DNA of 21,943 nucleotides from Desulforhopalus sp. (GTDB taxonomy: Bacteria; Desulfobacterota; Desulfobulbia; Desulfobulbales; Desulfocapsaceae). Below are positions 1 to 8,711 of this stretch, piece by piece. Location of the stretch: the NCBI GenBank assembly GCA_023231425.1, contig JALNVI010000045.1, positions 1 to 21,943 of the forward strand, in the 5' to 3' direction. A program made the translations under genes and the position numbers. The notes under the pieces were generated by a model. That model worked only from the letters and a program-made list of their open reading frames with translations, was not told where the DNA came from and made no database searches. Every line of letters starts with the position of its first letter. Positions within the stretch are counted from its first letter, which is position 1.

Positions 1-317
1 AGAGGGAATGTATAAAAACAGAACGATATCGATCTCTCAAACCACACGAACATTGGGATATTAATGTCTCCTCTCTCAATATCTGCGGTACTTTTTTCTC
101 TTCGCTGTATATTCGAAGTTTGCCGCCGCTTGGCTACCCTCTGGGGATTACGTAAATACAGAATAAAATCAGCATGTTATACCCCCTGCAAAAACTGTTG
201 GACAAACCATGTCGCTTGTGGCCTCTCTTCTAGCACCAGCAATGTGTAAATAGCCTGTCATGCACCGTGCATACCCCCAAAATCATACTGATACGCAATT
301 CTAACCACACAAAATAA
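1..317. other. Non-coding region upstream of the hsd operon
   Basis: I see no convincing gene here. The only open frame of note (64-249, 61 codons) has no Shine-Dalgarno sequence and no recognisable protein features. The region should carry the hsdM promoter, but no -35/-10 pair stands out. A short perfect inverted repeat, ATGCAC-c-GTGCAT at 260-272, sits about 45 nt before the hsdM start and could be a small operator. It could also be chance. The operon's left neighbour lies outside the window. Confidence 0.4.
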
Positions 318-3077
318 ATGACACAGAAACTAACTCTCTCCCGCCTTGAAAATCTCCTCCTACGAGCCTGCGATGACCTTCGCGGCAGTATGGATGCCAG
401 TGAGTACAAGGAATATATCTTCGGCATGCTCTTCCTGAAACGTGCCAGTGACCTGTTCGAGCAGCGTCGTGAAGAGCTGCGTACTGAGTACACAGTAAAA
501 GGGATGTCTCCAGAGGACATCGCCACTGAGCTGGATGATAAGGACAACTACTCCGGCAAATACTTTTACGTGCCAGACCGTGCCCGCTGGAGTGAACCCT
601 GGCTGGATGAAGTAGTTGAAAATGGCCAAAAGACAATGGTCCAAAGGCCTGCACTGAAGCACACCAAAGAAAATGTAGGCTCTACACTGAACAAGGCACT
701 GGCTGCCATAGAGGAAGACAACCCGGATGCCCTTCAAGATGTTCTCAGTGGCATCAACTTCAATCGTAAGATAGGTCAGCGTACCCTGGACGACGACACC
801 CTGGCTGACTTCATACAGAACTTTGAGAAAATACCCCTGCGTGATGAAGATTTTGAATTTCCGGATCTGCTGGGGGCTGCCTATGAGTGGCTGATCAAAT
901 TTTTTGCTGACTCTGCGGGTAAAAAGGCCGGTGAATTTTATACCCCATGGGAAGTAGTGCGACTCTGCGCTGAAATATGTGACCCAGAGGAAGGGATGAG
1001 TGTGTACGACCCCACAGTGGGGTCCGGGGGCATGCTGATACAGATGCGCGACTTCCTGCGGGAGAAAGGTGGTGATTCCAACGAGCTGGCTCTTTACGGC
1101 CAGGAAAAAATTGGGACCACCTGGTCCATCTGTAAGATGAACATGCTGCTGCACGGGATTTCTCATGCTGACATCCGCCAGGCAGACACTCTCCGTGAAC
1201 CACAGCACCTGGATGAAAATAATGAGCTAAAACGCTTTGACAGGGTGGTAGCTAACCCTCCCTTCAGTCAGAATTACATAAAAAAAGACCTCAAGTTCGC
1301 TGGGCGCTTCCCTGTGCTGCTACCGGAGAAAGGTAAAAAGGCAGACTTGATGTTTGTGCAGCACATGCTGGCCGTTCTCAAGTACAACGGTCGTCTGGCC
1401 ACTGTTATGCCCCATGGAGTACTGTTCCGGGGAGGAGAAGAGCGCGAAGTCCGTAAATACTTTATTGACCATGGCTATCTGGAAGCTCTCATAGGTCTGC
1501 CCGGTAACTTGTTTTACGGAACAGGGATTCCCGCCTGTATATTTGTACTGAACAAGGACGGTGCTGCTGATCGTGATTCGGTGCTCTTTATCAATGCTGA
1601 CCGGGAATACCGGGAAGGCAAGGCCCAGAACCACCTGCGTCCGGAAGATATCGACAAGATCATCCACGCTTACCGGCAGGGGAATGAAATTCCCGGTTAT
1701 GCCCGTCCAGTGCCAGTGGCTGAAATCCGGGCGGAAGAGTACAACTGCAATATCCGCCGCTATGTTGATAACGCACCACCCCCTGAACCTCAGGATGTGC
1801 GGGCACACCTTCATGGTGGCGTACCTATTCAGGAAATCGATAGTCTCTGTCATTGCTGGGTTAACTACGCAGGCCTGAAAGAGGATCTCTTTATACCGAG
1901 AGACCAAATCTACATGGATTTTGCCCCTGCAGTAACCGATACACGGGAGATTGCGGGCTTTATCAATGACCACGACGGGGTAAAAGCCACTAACCAAATA
2001 GTTATGGATATCTTGGAAAACTGGTGGAAAGTAAACCTCTCCATAGTTGAGGCTTTGGCTCCCGATGTGGACAATGAATCTGACATCCCCTGCAATGTCT
2101 ATGAGATGCGCAGTAAACTGCTACAAAGCATCGAGCAGGCCCTGGCCAGCCAAAGCCTTCTGACTTCTTTCCAGATACGTGGAGCCTTTGCCTCTTATGT
2201 GGACGACCTAAAGGCTGACTTTAAATCCATTGCAGCCAGTGGGTGGGGGCCGAATTTAATCCCTGACGATGAGATTCTTCAAAGCCAATTCCCAGAAGTA
2301 TTGCAAGAGCAGGAACAGGCCAGTGCGCGTTTAGCAGAGCTGCAAGCTCTGTTTGCCGCTGCCGACGAGGAAGACTTCGAAGACACAGAGGATGTCGGCG
2401 TACTGCCTGGTGAAGAGGTAAAGAGCAAAAAAGAGGAGCTCAAAACCTTTAATGCTGAATGGAAAGCCCAGCTTAAAACTGTAAAAAGCCTGGCCTCCAA
2501 CGTGTTCACAGAACTTAAAGCTGCCGACAAGCTGCCCAAAGGATATAAAAAGGGCTATTATTGCACCGAGGGGTTGACCCAGAAAACATGTGAATTTGGT
2601 AATGGTTTACGCATTATCGAGTTGGCAGATCAGCAAGAACACCCAAATGAATGGTCCCAGCCGCTGCAGGAAGCCGTAGACCAAGGGCAACACGCCTTTA
2701 ACATGGCGAGGCAGATTGAAAGCAGTCTGGCCCGGCACAAAGCCCTGGAAGACGAAATCAAGGAATTGCGAGCCACGATCAAGGCCATCGAGAATAAAAG
2801 GGATGAACTGGTAGCCAGTGCCCGGGAGAAGATATCCATAGACAACGCACGTATCGTCATCGTCGGCAGACTTAAACAGATGCTGCTGGACACCTATCAG
2901 GGGTATCTCCGAGCCGAGCAACGGGCCTGTATCAAGGCTGTTGAAAACCTGTGGAGCAAGTACGCGGTTACAGCCCGAGAGATTGAGGCAGAGCGGGATG
3001 CTGCCTCACAGCAGTTACAGGCGTTTTTAGTGGAGTTGGGGTATTCCATGCAAGACTGCCCTGGGGTGTCTGAATAA
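318..3077 (+). CDS. hsdM: Type I restriction-modification system, DNA methyltransferase (M) subunit, long form
   Basis: This is the adenine-N6 methyltransferase subunit of a type I RM enzyme. With HsdS it methylates host target sites, and the same complex is needed by HsdR. The start fits the family: an HsdM N-terminal helical domain begins at once (residues ~8-150, with EYIFGMLFLKRASD near 32-46). The catalytic N6-methylase domain follows. It has the FYTPWEVV lead-in (~208), the SAM-binding motif DPTVGSGGML (~231, usually DPACGSGG) and the catalytic NPPF motif (~313-316). At 919 aa it is much longer than classic ~500-aa HsdM. Residues ~500-919 form an extension with an acidic stretch, a predicted coiled coil (~750-815, rich in K/E/A/I) and an ending around ENLWSKYAV. 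From memory, a subgroup of long M subunits shares this ending. The ATG has almost no Shine-Dalgarno. The stop overlaps the hsdS start (TAATG). Confidence 0.95.
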   Translation: MTQKLTLSRLENLLLRACDDLRGSMDASEYKEYIFGMLFLKRASDLFEQRREELRTEYTVKGMSPEDIATELDDKDNYSGKYFYVPDRARWSEPWLDEVVENGQKTMVQRPALKHTKENVGSTLNKALAAIEEDNPDALQDVLSGINFNRKIGQRTLDDDTLADFIQNFEKIPLRDEDFEFPDLLGAAYEWLIKFFADSAGKKAGEFYTPWEVVRLCAEICDPEEGMSVYDPTVGSGGMLIQMRDFLREKGGDSNELALYGQEKIGTTWSICKMNMLLHGISHADIRQADTLREPQHLDENNELKRFDRVVANPPFSQNYIKKDLKFAGRFPVLLPEKGKKADLMFVQHMLAVLKYNGRLATVMPHGVLFRGGEEREVRKYFIDHGYLEALIGLPGNLFYGTGIPACIFVLNKDGAADRDSVLFINADREYREGKAQNHLRPEDIDKIIHAYRQGNEIPGYARPVPVAEIRAEEYNCNIRRYVDNAPPPEPQDVRAHLHGGVPIQEIDSLCHCWVNYAGLKEDLFIPRDQIYMDFAPAVTDTREIAGFINDHDGVKATNQIVMDILENWWKVNLSIVEALAPDVDNESDIPCNVYEMRSKLLQSIEQALASQSLLTSFQIRGAFASYVDDLKADFKSIAASGWGPNLIPDDEILQSQFPEVLQEQEQASARLAELQALFAAADEEDFEDTEDVGVLPGEEVKSKKEELKTFNAEWKAQLKTVKSLASNVFTELKAADKLPKGYKKGYYCTEGLTQKTCEFGNGLRIIELADQQEHPNEWSQPLQEAVDQGQHAFNMARQIESSLARHKALEDEIKELRATIKAIENKRDELVASAREKISIDNARIVIVGRLKQMLLDTYQGYLRAEQRACIKAVENLWSKYAVTAREIEAERDAASQQLQAFLVELGYSMQDCPGVSE

Positions 3078-4339
3078 TGAACAGCTGGACAAAATTCAGT
3101 TTAGACCAAGTTGCTGAGGTTCTGGATAGTTTTCGAGTTCCTGTTAATTCAGAAAAACGAGCAAGTAATCCCGGAAACACACCCTACTACGGAGCTAATG
3201 GATTGCAGGGTTATATTTCAGGATGGCTTTTTGATGAGCCCCTTATTCTCATTGCTGAAGACGGCGGTTGTTTTAATGAATATACCACCAGACCTGTTGC
3301 TTACAGGATTGAAGGTAAAAGCTGGGTTAATAATCATGCCCACGTCTTGAGACCGAGAGAAGGCTTTGAGTTCAACTACATTTTTTATTGTCTTCAACAT
3401 ATAAACATTATTCCCTTCATCAAAGGAGGTACTCGAGCAAAGCTGAACCAAAAGGAATTACGGGAAATCAAAATTTATGCTCCTCTCAGTTTTTCATTAC
3501 AACAAAAAATCTCCAGCATCCTGCAAACCATCGACCAGACCATCGAAAAGACCGAAGCTCTGATTGAAAAGTATCAGCTGATCAAAGCCGGGCTGATGCA
3601 CGACCTCTTTACACGTGGCATCGGGGCCGACGGTAAGCTGCGACCGCCTCGCGAAGAAGCCCCGGAGCTGTACCAGGAAACTCCGATTGGGTGGATTCCG
3701 AAGGAGTGGGCATTAACAACTGTAGAGCATGTGGGTGGGTATGTGACGAGTGGTTCAAGAGATTGGGCAAAATTTTATTCTGAAGAAGGAAGTGCTTTTG
3801 TTAGGATTGGCAACCTTACTCGTGAACATATTAACCTTCGTTTAGAAAAGCTTATGCATGTACAGCCTCCCGCGAACTCGGATGGACAGCGAACCCGCCT
3901 TGAGACTGGAGATATCCTAGTTTCTATCACTGCTGATCTTGGAATAATTGGTGTTATTCCAGATAGATTTGCTTCTGCATACATCAACCAACATATAGCG
4001 CTCATTAGGTTCGAAAACAAAGAAGTGAATCCACGCTTTATAGGCAATTATTTATCATCCAGTTCTTTTCAACGATTCATAGAAAAACTTAACGATTCCG
4101 GGGCTAAAGCTGGATTAAACCTGCCATCTATTCGGACACTCCCGATTATTTTACTGAATATCAAAGAGCAAGATATGATTGCTACTCGCATTGATACTAT
4201 AGACGATATTGTCGAATTAGAAAAAGATATTTATCGGAAACTTGTTCAACAAAAATCCGGCCTGATGCACGACCTCCTAACTGGCAAAGTCCCGGTCACA
4301 GTCAAATCAGAACCACAACCCGAACCCTCCCATGTCTGA
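3077..4339 (+). CDS. hsdS: Type I restriction-modification system, specificity (S) subunit
   Basis: HsdS sets the DNA sequence recognised by both methylation and cleavage. The 420-aa protein has the classic duplicated plan. TRD1 covers residues ~5-140. A central conserved helical spacer (141-182) ends in AGLMHDLFTRGI. TRD2 covers ~205-360, and a C-terminal conserved helix (363-407) ends in SGLMHDLLTGKV. The two helices are repeats of each other and bind the two HsdM copies. The two recognition domains are unlike each other, so a bipartite asymmetric target is expected, but I cannot predict it. The gene overlaps hsdM by 1 nt and hsdR by 8 nt, which suggests translational coupling. Its recognition-domain DNA looks more AT-rich than its neighbours, as is usual for exchanged TRDs. 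Both domains are complete and I see no frameshift. Confidence 0.93.
   Translation: MNSWTKFSLDQVAEVLDSFRVPVNSEKRASNPGNTPYYGANGLQGYISGWLFDEPLILIAEDGGCFNEYTTRPVAYRIEGKSWVNNHAHVLRPREGFEFNYIFYCLQHINIIPFIKGGTRAKLNQKELREIKIYAPLSFSLQQKISSILQTIDQTIEKTEALIEKYQLIKAGLMHDLFTRGIGADGKLRPPREEAPELYQETPIGWIPKEWALTTVEHVGGYVTSGSRDWAKFYSEEGSAFVRIGNLTREHINLRLEKLMHVQPPANSDGQRTRLETGDILVSITADLGIIGVIPDRFASAYINQHIALIRFENKEVNPRFIGNYLSSSSFQRFIEKLNDSGAKAGLNLPSIRTLPIILLNIKEQDMIATRIDTIDDIVELEKDIYRKLVQQKSGLMHDLLTGKVPVTVKSEPQPEPSHV
3584..3607 (+). repeat. hsdS internal direct repeat, copy 1
   Basis: This 24-nt stretch encodes KAGLMHDL at the end of the central conserved region of HsdS. It matches 22 of 24 bases at 4253-4276, including a 15-nt identical run (CTGATGCACGACCTC). 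It may serve as homology for exchange of recognition domains. Confidence 0.7.
4253..4276 (+). repeat. hsdS internal direct repeat, copy 2
   Basis: This is the partner of 3584-3607. It encodes KSGLMHDL at the end of the C-terminal conserved region. Together the two copies bracket TRD2. Confidence 0.7.
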
Positions 4340-7300
4340 GTACACGGAAGTCGAACAGCCCTTCCTGCAGCAACTGCAATCCCTGGGTTGGGACATCATC
4401 GACCAGGGACCGGACATCCCTTCTGACCCCACCAAAAGTCTGCGTGCCAGTTTCCGTCAATGGTTACTGCCCGAGGTGTTCATTCAGGCGGTAGCAAGGC
4501 TTAACCCAGGTGTGAATGGTCACACCTGGCTGACGGACAAGCAACTCAATGACCTGCAGGAGCAAATCCTGCGCCAGCCTAACAGAACGTTGCTGGAAGC
4601 AAACGAGGCTATCCAGAAGCTGCTGTTTAAGGCCCAGGTAGATGTAAACGAAGAGACCGGTGAACAGGACCCGGTGGTTAAACTGATCGACTTTAGTACT
4701 CCGGAGAATAACCATTTCATAGCTATTAACCAGCTCCGTATAAACACACCGGGCCGCGTCAAACAGTTCATTATTCCAGATATCGTGCTGTTTGTGAACG
4801 GCATTCCCCTGGCCGTGGTGGAATGCAAGAAAGGCGGGCCCACCTGCGCCAATCCCATGCCCGAGGCCTTTATTCAGCTGCAGCGCTATATGAACCGCCG
4901 TGAGGAGACTAAAAAGCAGGGACTTAAAGAAGGCGAACCCCGTTTGTTTCACAGCAATCTCTTTCTTATCCGTACCTGCGGTCTCAAAGCCGACTATGGC
5001 ACCATTACATCCGGCGAAGAGCATTTTTATCCATGGAAGACCCAGTGGCCCCTGGACGACAGCACAGCCGAAGGCATGAACCAGCAGGAGCAGATGATCA
5101 ACGGCATGCTGAACAAGCCCAACCTGATCAATATTTTGCGCACTTCCTCGGTCTTTATGGACACCGACGGGGGCCCGCGCATTAAGGTGGTCTGCCGCTA
5201 CCAGCAGTTCCGGGCCGCTAAAAAGATCATGGAACGATTGCGCCTTGGGAAGACTGCAGAAGAGAAAAGCGGTGTAATCTGGCATACCCAGGGCTCGGGT
5301 AAAAGCCTGACCATGGTATTTGTAGCGAGGATGCTGCGGACCTCCAGCGATCTGCATGATTATAAACTCGTGCTGATCAACGACCGGGTGAACCTGGAAG
5401 ATCAGTTAACCGAAACTGCCAGCCTGATCGGCGGCAGGGTCAATGTTATTAAAAGCCGTCAGGCACTGCGTAACGATCTGGCTACCGACGCTTCTGATAT
5501 CAACATGGTGATGGTGCACAAATTTCAGCTAACTGATCAGAGTCTGCCATTTTCAGTAGCCGAAGCTCTGGGTACCTACCAGACCATGCCCTGCAAAGAA
5601 ACCTTTGGGGTGGTAAATCCCTCTTCACGGATCATACTGATGATCGATGAAGCCCATCGCACCCAGGGATCGGACCTCGGCGAGAATATCTTTGAAGCAT
5701 TCCCCAATGCAGCCCGTATTGCCTTTACCGGTACCCCGCTGATAACTGAACGCCATGGTGAAAAACGCACAGTTAAACGCTTTGGCGAATATATTGACAA
5801 GTACAAGCTGATGGACGCAGTGGAAGACGGTACCACCCTGCAGATCCTCTATGAAGGACGTACGGCAGATGCAGCCCTCAATGACAAAGCCGGATTCGAG
5901 ACCCAATTTGAAAACCTGTTCAAGGATCGCACCGAGGAAGAGTTGCTGGCCATAAAGAAAAAATACGGCGCTACCGGTGATATTCTGGAAGCGGAGCAAA
6001 GAATTGAAGCCATCGCCCGGGATATGGTCAAACATTACCTGGAACATATTTTCCCCAATGGCTTCAAAGCACAGGTCGTGTGCCATTCAAAACTGGCTGC
6101 AGTGCGTTACCAGAAGGCTATTCAGAGTGCGCTGGAAGAAACGGTGGAAGCACTCCAGAGAAAATCCGTCCCCGATCTTGTGCTGATCAAAAGGATCAAA
6201 TTCCTCAAAGCTGCCGTGGTAATTTCCAGTGATGGAACCAATGAAGCCGCCTGCTTCACCGAAGCGCGCAAACAGGCCAGAGCCTGGGATGCCGTAAATA
6301 ATTTTTGCAAACCCTTTGCCTTTGATGATCCAGACAAGCCTTACTCCGGCATTGCCTTTTTGGTGGTCTGTGACATGCTCCTTACCGGTTTTGATGCACC
6401 CATCGAGCAGGTCATGTACCTGGACAAAAAGATCCGTGAGCACAGCCTGCTGCAAGCCATAGCCCGTACCAATCGGGTGAAAAAAGGCAAACAACGCGGC
6501 TATGTTGTAGACTACATCGGCCTGACCCATAACCTGGCAGAAGCTCTAACCTTATACGCGGCAACAGATGAACAGCAGGAACTGGTCAACGGACTGAAAA
6601 ATATCAATTCAGAGGTCCCGGTGTTACAGGAGCGCTATCAACGGCTGTTGAATCTGTTTTCTGAGCACAAAATTAAAAAGGTGCAGGACTTTGTAGAGGG
6701 CAAGTTGCCGAATGTGGAAACTGATGCTGCGGTGGTACATGAAGCGGTAAAGCTGCTTAAAAATGAAAAAATCCGTGCCGACTTTGACGTATACCTTAAA
6801 AAATTTCTAAGCAGCCTGGACATCATCCTGCCCCACACTGCCGGACTACCTTACCGGGTACCGGCAAAACGCTTTGGTTATATCCAGAGCGTAGCCAAAG
6901 AACGCTACAAGGATGACAGTCTGAACCTGGGGGATGCCGGGCAGAAGGTGCGTAATTTAATCAATGAACATCTGATCAGCCTGGGAATCAATCCCAGGGT
7001 TGCACCGATTGAACTGCTCTCTGATGACTTTATGGAGCAGCTTAATGGACATGCTGCAGGTAACGTGGAGGCCAGGGCCAGTGAGATGGAGCATGCCATC
7101 CGCAAGCACTGCACAGTGCATCACGATGAAGACCCGGCATTCTACAAAAGCCTGTCGGAAAAGGTAGAACAACTCATCGACCAGTATCAAAATAAGTGGG
7201 ACAAGCTGGCAGAAGAACTGGAGAAACTGCGCAAGGTGGCCGTAGAAGGCCGTCAGCAGGGTGAAAACGGCATGAGCCAGGAAGCTACCACTTTCTATGA

Positions 7301-7589
7301 ACACATTGCCAACAAAGCCTTTAAAGATGGAAAGGTGCCTGCCGATGCCCAGCCCAAAATGAGAGTTCTGATGGAGTCCGTGGTCGAAGCCCTGCAGCAC
7401 AGCATTGGCAGCATCGACTATTGGCATAACAGCGATAAACAAAAGCGTACCCGCAGCGAAATAAAAACCGCACTGACCCTTACAGGCATCCAGGAATTGA
7501 AACAAAACCGGGAGCGCATAGCTGTAGAGATCATGAAACTGGCGAAGAACCGCCACGATAAATTGCTCAGAAGTTTAGGAGAGAAGTAA
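4332..7589 (+). CDS. hsdR: Type I restriction-modification system, restriction (R) subunit, endonuclease/translocase
   Basis: HsdR is the motor and nuclease subunit. It joins HsdM/HsdS, translocates unmodified DNA using ATP and cuts at a distance. The 1085-aa length is normal for the family. Visible parts, in order, are: the PD-(D/E)xK nuclease with D150 and E164-x-K166 (IPD and VVECKKGG); Walker A GSGKS within HTQGSGKSLTM (~318-328); the DEAH box in MIDEAHRTQGSD (~437-441); FTGTPL (motif III); and the second RecA lobe with LLTGFDAP (~683) and the QAIARTNR arginine-finger motif (~707). A C-terminal helical part (~800-1085) probably docks to the methylase core. The ATG lies inside hsdS with no clear Shine-Dalgarno, so translation is probably coupled. 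All key residues are present, so the protein is predicted to be active. Confidence 0.95.
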   Translation: MSEYTEVEQPFLQQLQSLGWDIIDQGPDIPSDPTKSLRASFRQWLLPEVFIQAVARLNPGVNGHTWLTDKQLNDLQEQILRQPNRTLLEANEAIQKLLFKAQVDVNEETGEQDPVVKLIDFSTPENNHFIAINQLRINTPGRVKQFIIPDIVLFVNGIPLAVVECKKGGPTCANPMPEAFIQLQRYMNRREETKKQGLKEGEPRLFHSNLFLIRTCGLKADYGTITSGEEHFYPWKTQWPLDDSTAEGMNQQEQMINGMLNKPNLINILRTSSVFMDTDGGPRIKVVCRYQQFRAAKKIMERLRLGKTAEEKSGVIWHTQGSGKSLTMVFVARMLRTSSDLHDYKLVLINDRVNLEDQLTETASLIGGRVNVIKSRQALRNDLATDASDINMVMVHKFQLTDQSLPFSVAEALGTYQTMPCKETFGVVNPSSRIILMIDEAHRTQGSDLGENIFEAFPNAARIAFTGTPLITERHGEKRTVKRFGEYIDKYKLMDAVEDGTTLQILYEGRTADAALNDKAGFETQFENLFKDRTEEELLAIKKKYGATGDILEAEQRIEAIARDMVKHYLEHIFPNGFKAQVVCHSKLAAVRYQKAIQSALEETVEALQRKSVPDLVLIKRIKFLKAAVVISSDGTNEAACFTEARKQARAWDAVNNFCKPFAFDDPDKPYSGIAFLVVCDMLLTGFDAPIEQVMYLDKKIREHSLLQAIARTNRVKKGKQRGYVVDYIGLTHNLAEALTLYAATDEQQELVNGLKNINSEVPVLQERYQRLLNLFSEHKIKKVQDFVEGKLPNVETDAAVVHEAVKLLKNEKIRADFDVYLKKFLSSLDIILPHTAGLPYRVPAKRFGYIQSVAKERYKDDSLNLGDAGQKVRNLINEHLISLGINPRVAPIELLSDDFMEQLNGHAAGNVEARASEMEHAIRKHCTVHHDEDPAFYKSLSEKVEQLIDQYQNKWDKLAEELEKLRKVAVEGRQQGENGMSQEATTFYEHIANKAFKDGKVPADAQPKMRVLMESVVEALQHSIGSIDYWHNSDKQKRTRSEIKTALTLTGIQELKQNRERIAVEIMKLAKNRHDKLLRSLGEK

Positions 7590-7591
7590 CT

Positions 7592-8299
7592 ATGACACCC
7601 AGACGGGTCAGAGATATTGAATATTTTCTGCTGCCGGGCAGTTCTCGAAAAACCACGGATATTGTGATCGAACGGGATGGTAAACTGGTGGTTCGTTCAC
7701 CTTTGCATTACTCACCGGAGCAGGTTGATGCTGTCGTTGAGAGTAAACGTATGTGGATCTACCGCAACCTGGCAGAATGGAAAGATCTCAATATCACTGC
7801 TGTCACCCGTGAATGGGTGAACGGCGAAACATTTCTCTACCTGGGCTGTGCCTATCGTCTAACACTGGTAACTGACCAGAAGAGCTCCCTCAAACTGAAG
7901 AATGGACGTTTTTGCCTAAGCCGGAACGTAATCGAACAGGGCGGGACTGAGGCGGCCAAAGCCATATTTGAGCACTTCTATACTGATAAAGGCCAACAAC
8001 GTTTCGCCAACCGCATAGCATACTTTGCGCCCAGGACAGGAGTTGAGGTTGCAGGTATTAAGGTGAAGGAGATGGGCTACCGCTGGGCAAGTTTTGGGCG
8101 TAACAGTGTGATAAACTTTCACTGGAAATGCATGATGGCCCCGCCGAAGATCATTGACTACATCGTAGTGCATGAACTCTGCCATTTTTACCAGCGTAAC
8201 CACAGCGATGCATTCTGGAACGAAGTGGATAAGGTGATGCCCGACTGGAAAGAACGCAAAGAGTGGCTGCGTAAACATGGGGCCAGCCTGGATGTGTAG
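7592..8299 (+). CDS. YgjP-like (DUF45/SprT-type) zinc metallopeptidase associated with type I RM
   Basis: This 235-aa protein belongs to the YgjP/DUF45 group of M48-like metallopeptidases. The zinc and catalytic motif is HELCH in YIVVHELCHFYQRNHSDAFW (~residues 192-211). The downstream H-S-x-x-FW and MPDWKERKEWL segments are typical of the family's third zinc ligand and C-terminal end. No signal peptide or membrane segment is seen, so it is probably cytoplasmic. The start is well supported: AGGAGA lies about 10 nt before the ATG, 2 nt after the hsdR stop. It is clearly the fourth gene of the hsd operon. Genes of this family often accompany type I RM loci. The substrate is not known to me; processing or turnover of HsdR or another partner is only a guess. 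Confidence 0.85.
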   Translation: MTPRRVRDIEYFLLPGSSRKTTDIVIERDGKLVVRSPLHYSPEQVDAVVESKRMWIYRNLAEWKDLNITAVTREWVNGETFLYLGCAYRLTLVTDQKSSLKLKNGRFCLSRNVIEQGGTEAAKAIFEHFYTDKGQQRFANRIAYFAPRTGVEVAGIKVKEMGYRWASFGRNSVINFHWKCMMAPPKIIDYIVVHELCHFYQRNHSDAFWNEVDKVMPDWKERKEWLRKHGASLDV

Positions 8300-8542
8300 A
8301 TATTTACTCTTCAAAACACCAGGGCTGAGATGACAGCTGGAAAACTTCACTGGTAAACGTGCTGCAATTATTCCTTGAATCCGGCTATGTTTCTATTTTC
8401 TGGGAAAAATTAGAGAAAGCGTGTAAAATATGTTGGTGTAAAAGAAGGTATTGACCTTTGGCAGAAGCGTGATTCTCAATTTTCCGGGAATCACAAAATC
8501 GGGAAAATTAACTCAATCCTTTCGCAATGTTATGGATTGACA
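8300..8542. other. Non-coding AT-rich spacer, possible CRISPR leader
   Basis: I see no gene here. The last ~80 nt before the first CRISPR repeat are AT-rich and contain an imperfect dyad, AATTTTCC (8478-8485) and GGAAAATT (8502-8509). The repeat orientation (ATTGAAAC at its 3' end) predicts that the leader lies on this side. No canonical terminator is visible for the hsd operon. Confidence 0.35.
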
Positions 8543-8638
8543 GTCGCTCCCCACGCGGGAGCGTGGATTGAAACGGTGCCGTTATGACCACTGAGGTAAG
8601 CTGCGGCGTCGCTCCCCACGGGGAGCGTGGATTGAAAC
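8543..8638 (+). CRISPR. Minimal orphan CRISPR array, type I-C-like repeats (2 clear repeats, 1 spacer)
   Basis: Repeat 1 (8543-8574, 32 bp) and repeat 2 (8608-8638, 31 bp) differ by a single-base indel in the loop. Each starts GTCGCTCCCCACG, contains the short dyad GCTCCC/GGGAGC and ends GCGTGGATTGAAAC, the signature of type I-C repeats. The spacer is 8575-8607 (33 bp), a normal size for that type. No cas genes occur in the window, so the array is either a relic or served in trans. A degenerate third repeat may start at about 8671, after a 32-bp second spacer (8639-8670). Positions 5-25 of the repeat then match 17 of 21 bases, with all four differences being transitions. This third copy overlaps the terminator hairpin. 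Confidence 0.8.
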
Positions 8639-8660
8639 TCAAGGCATACTTTGCGACTTC

Positions 8661-8711
8661 ACAACAAAAAAGCTCTCCTCACGCGAAAGCGTGAAGAGAG
8701 CTTTTTGTTGT
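8661..8711. terminator. Strong bidirectional Rho-independent terminator
   Basis: A nearly perfect stem is formed by 8661-8684 and 8689-8711, closed by a GAAA tetraloop. It has one bulged A and one C/A mismatch. A-rich and T-rich arms flank the core, so RNA from either strand ends in a U-rich run. On the minus strand it lies about 60 nt beyond the pntB stop and most likely ends the pntAB transcript. On the plus strand it would end any transcript from the hsd operon or the CRISPR array. Confidence 0.85.

Noticed and set aside
64..249. 61-codon open frame upstream of hsdM
   Set aside because: It has no Shine-Dalgarno, an odd Cys/Ser-rich composition and no family resemblance. It looks like chance.
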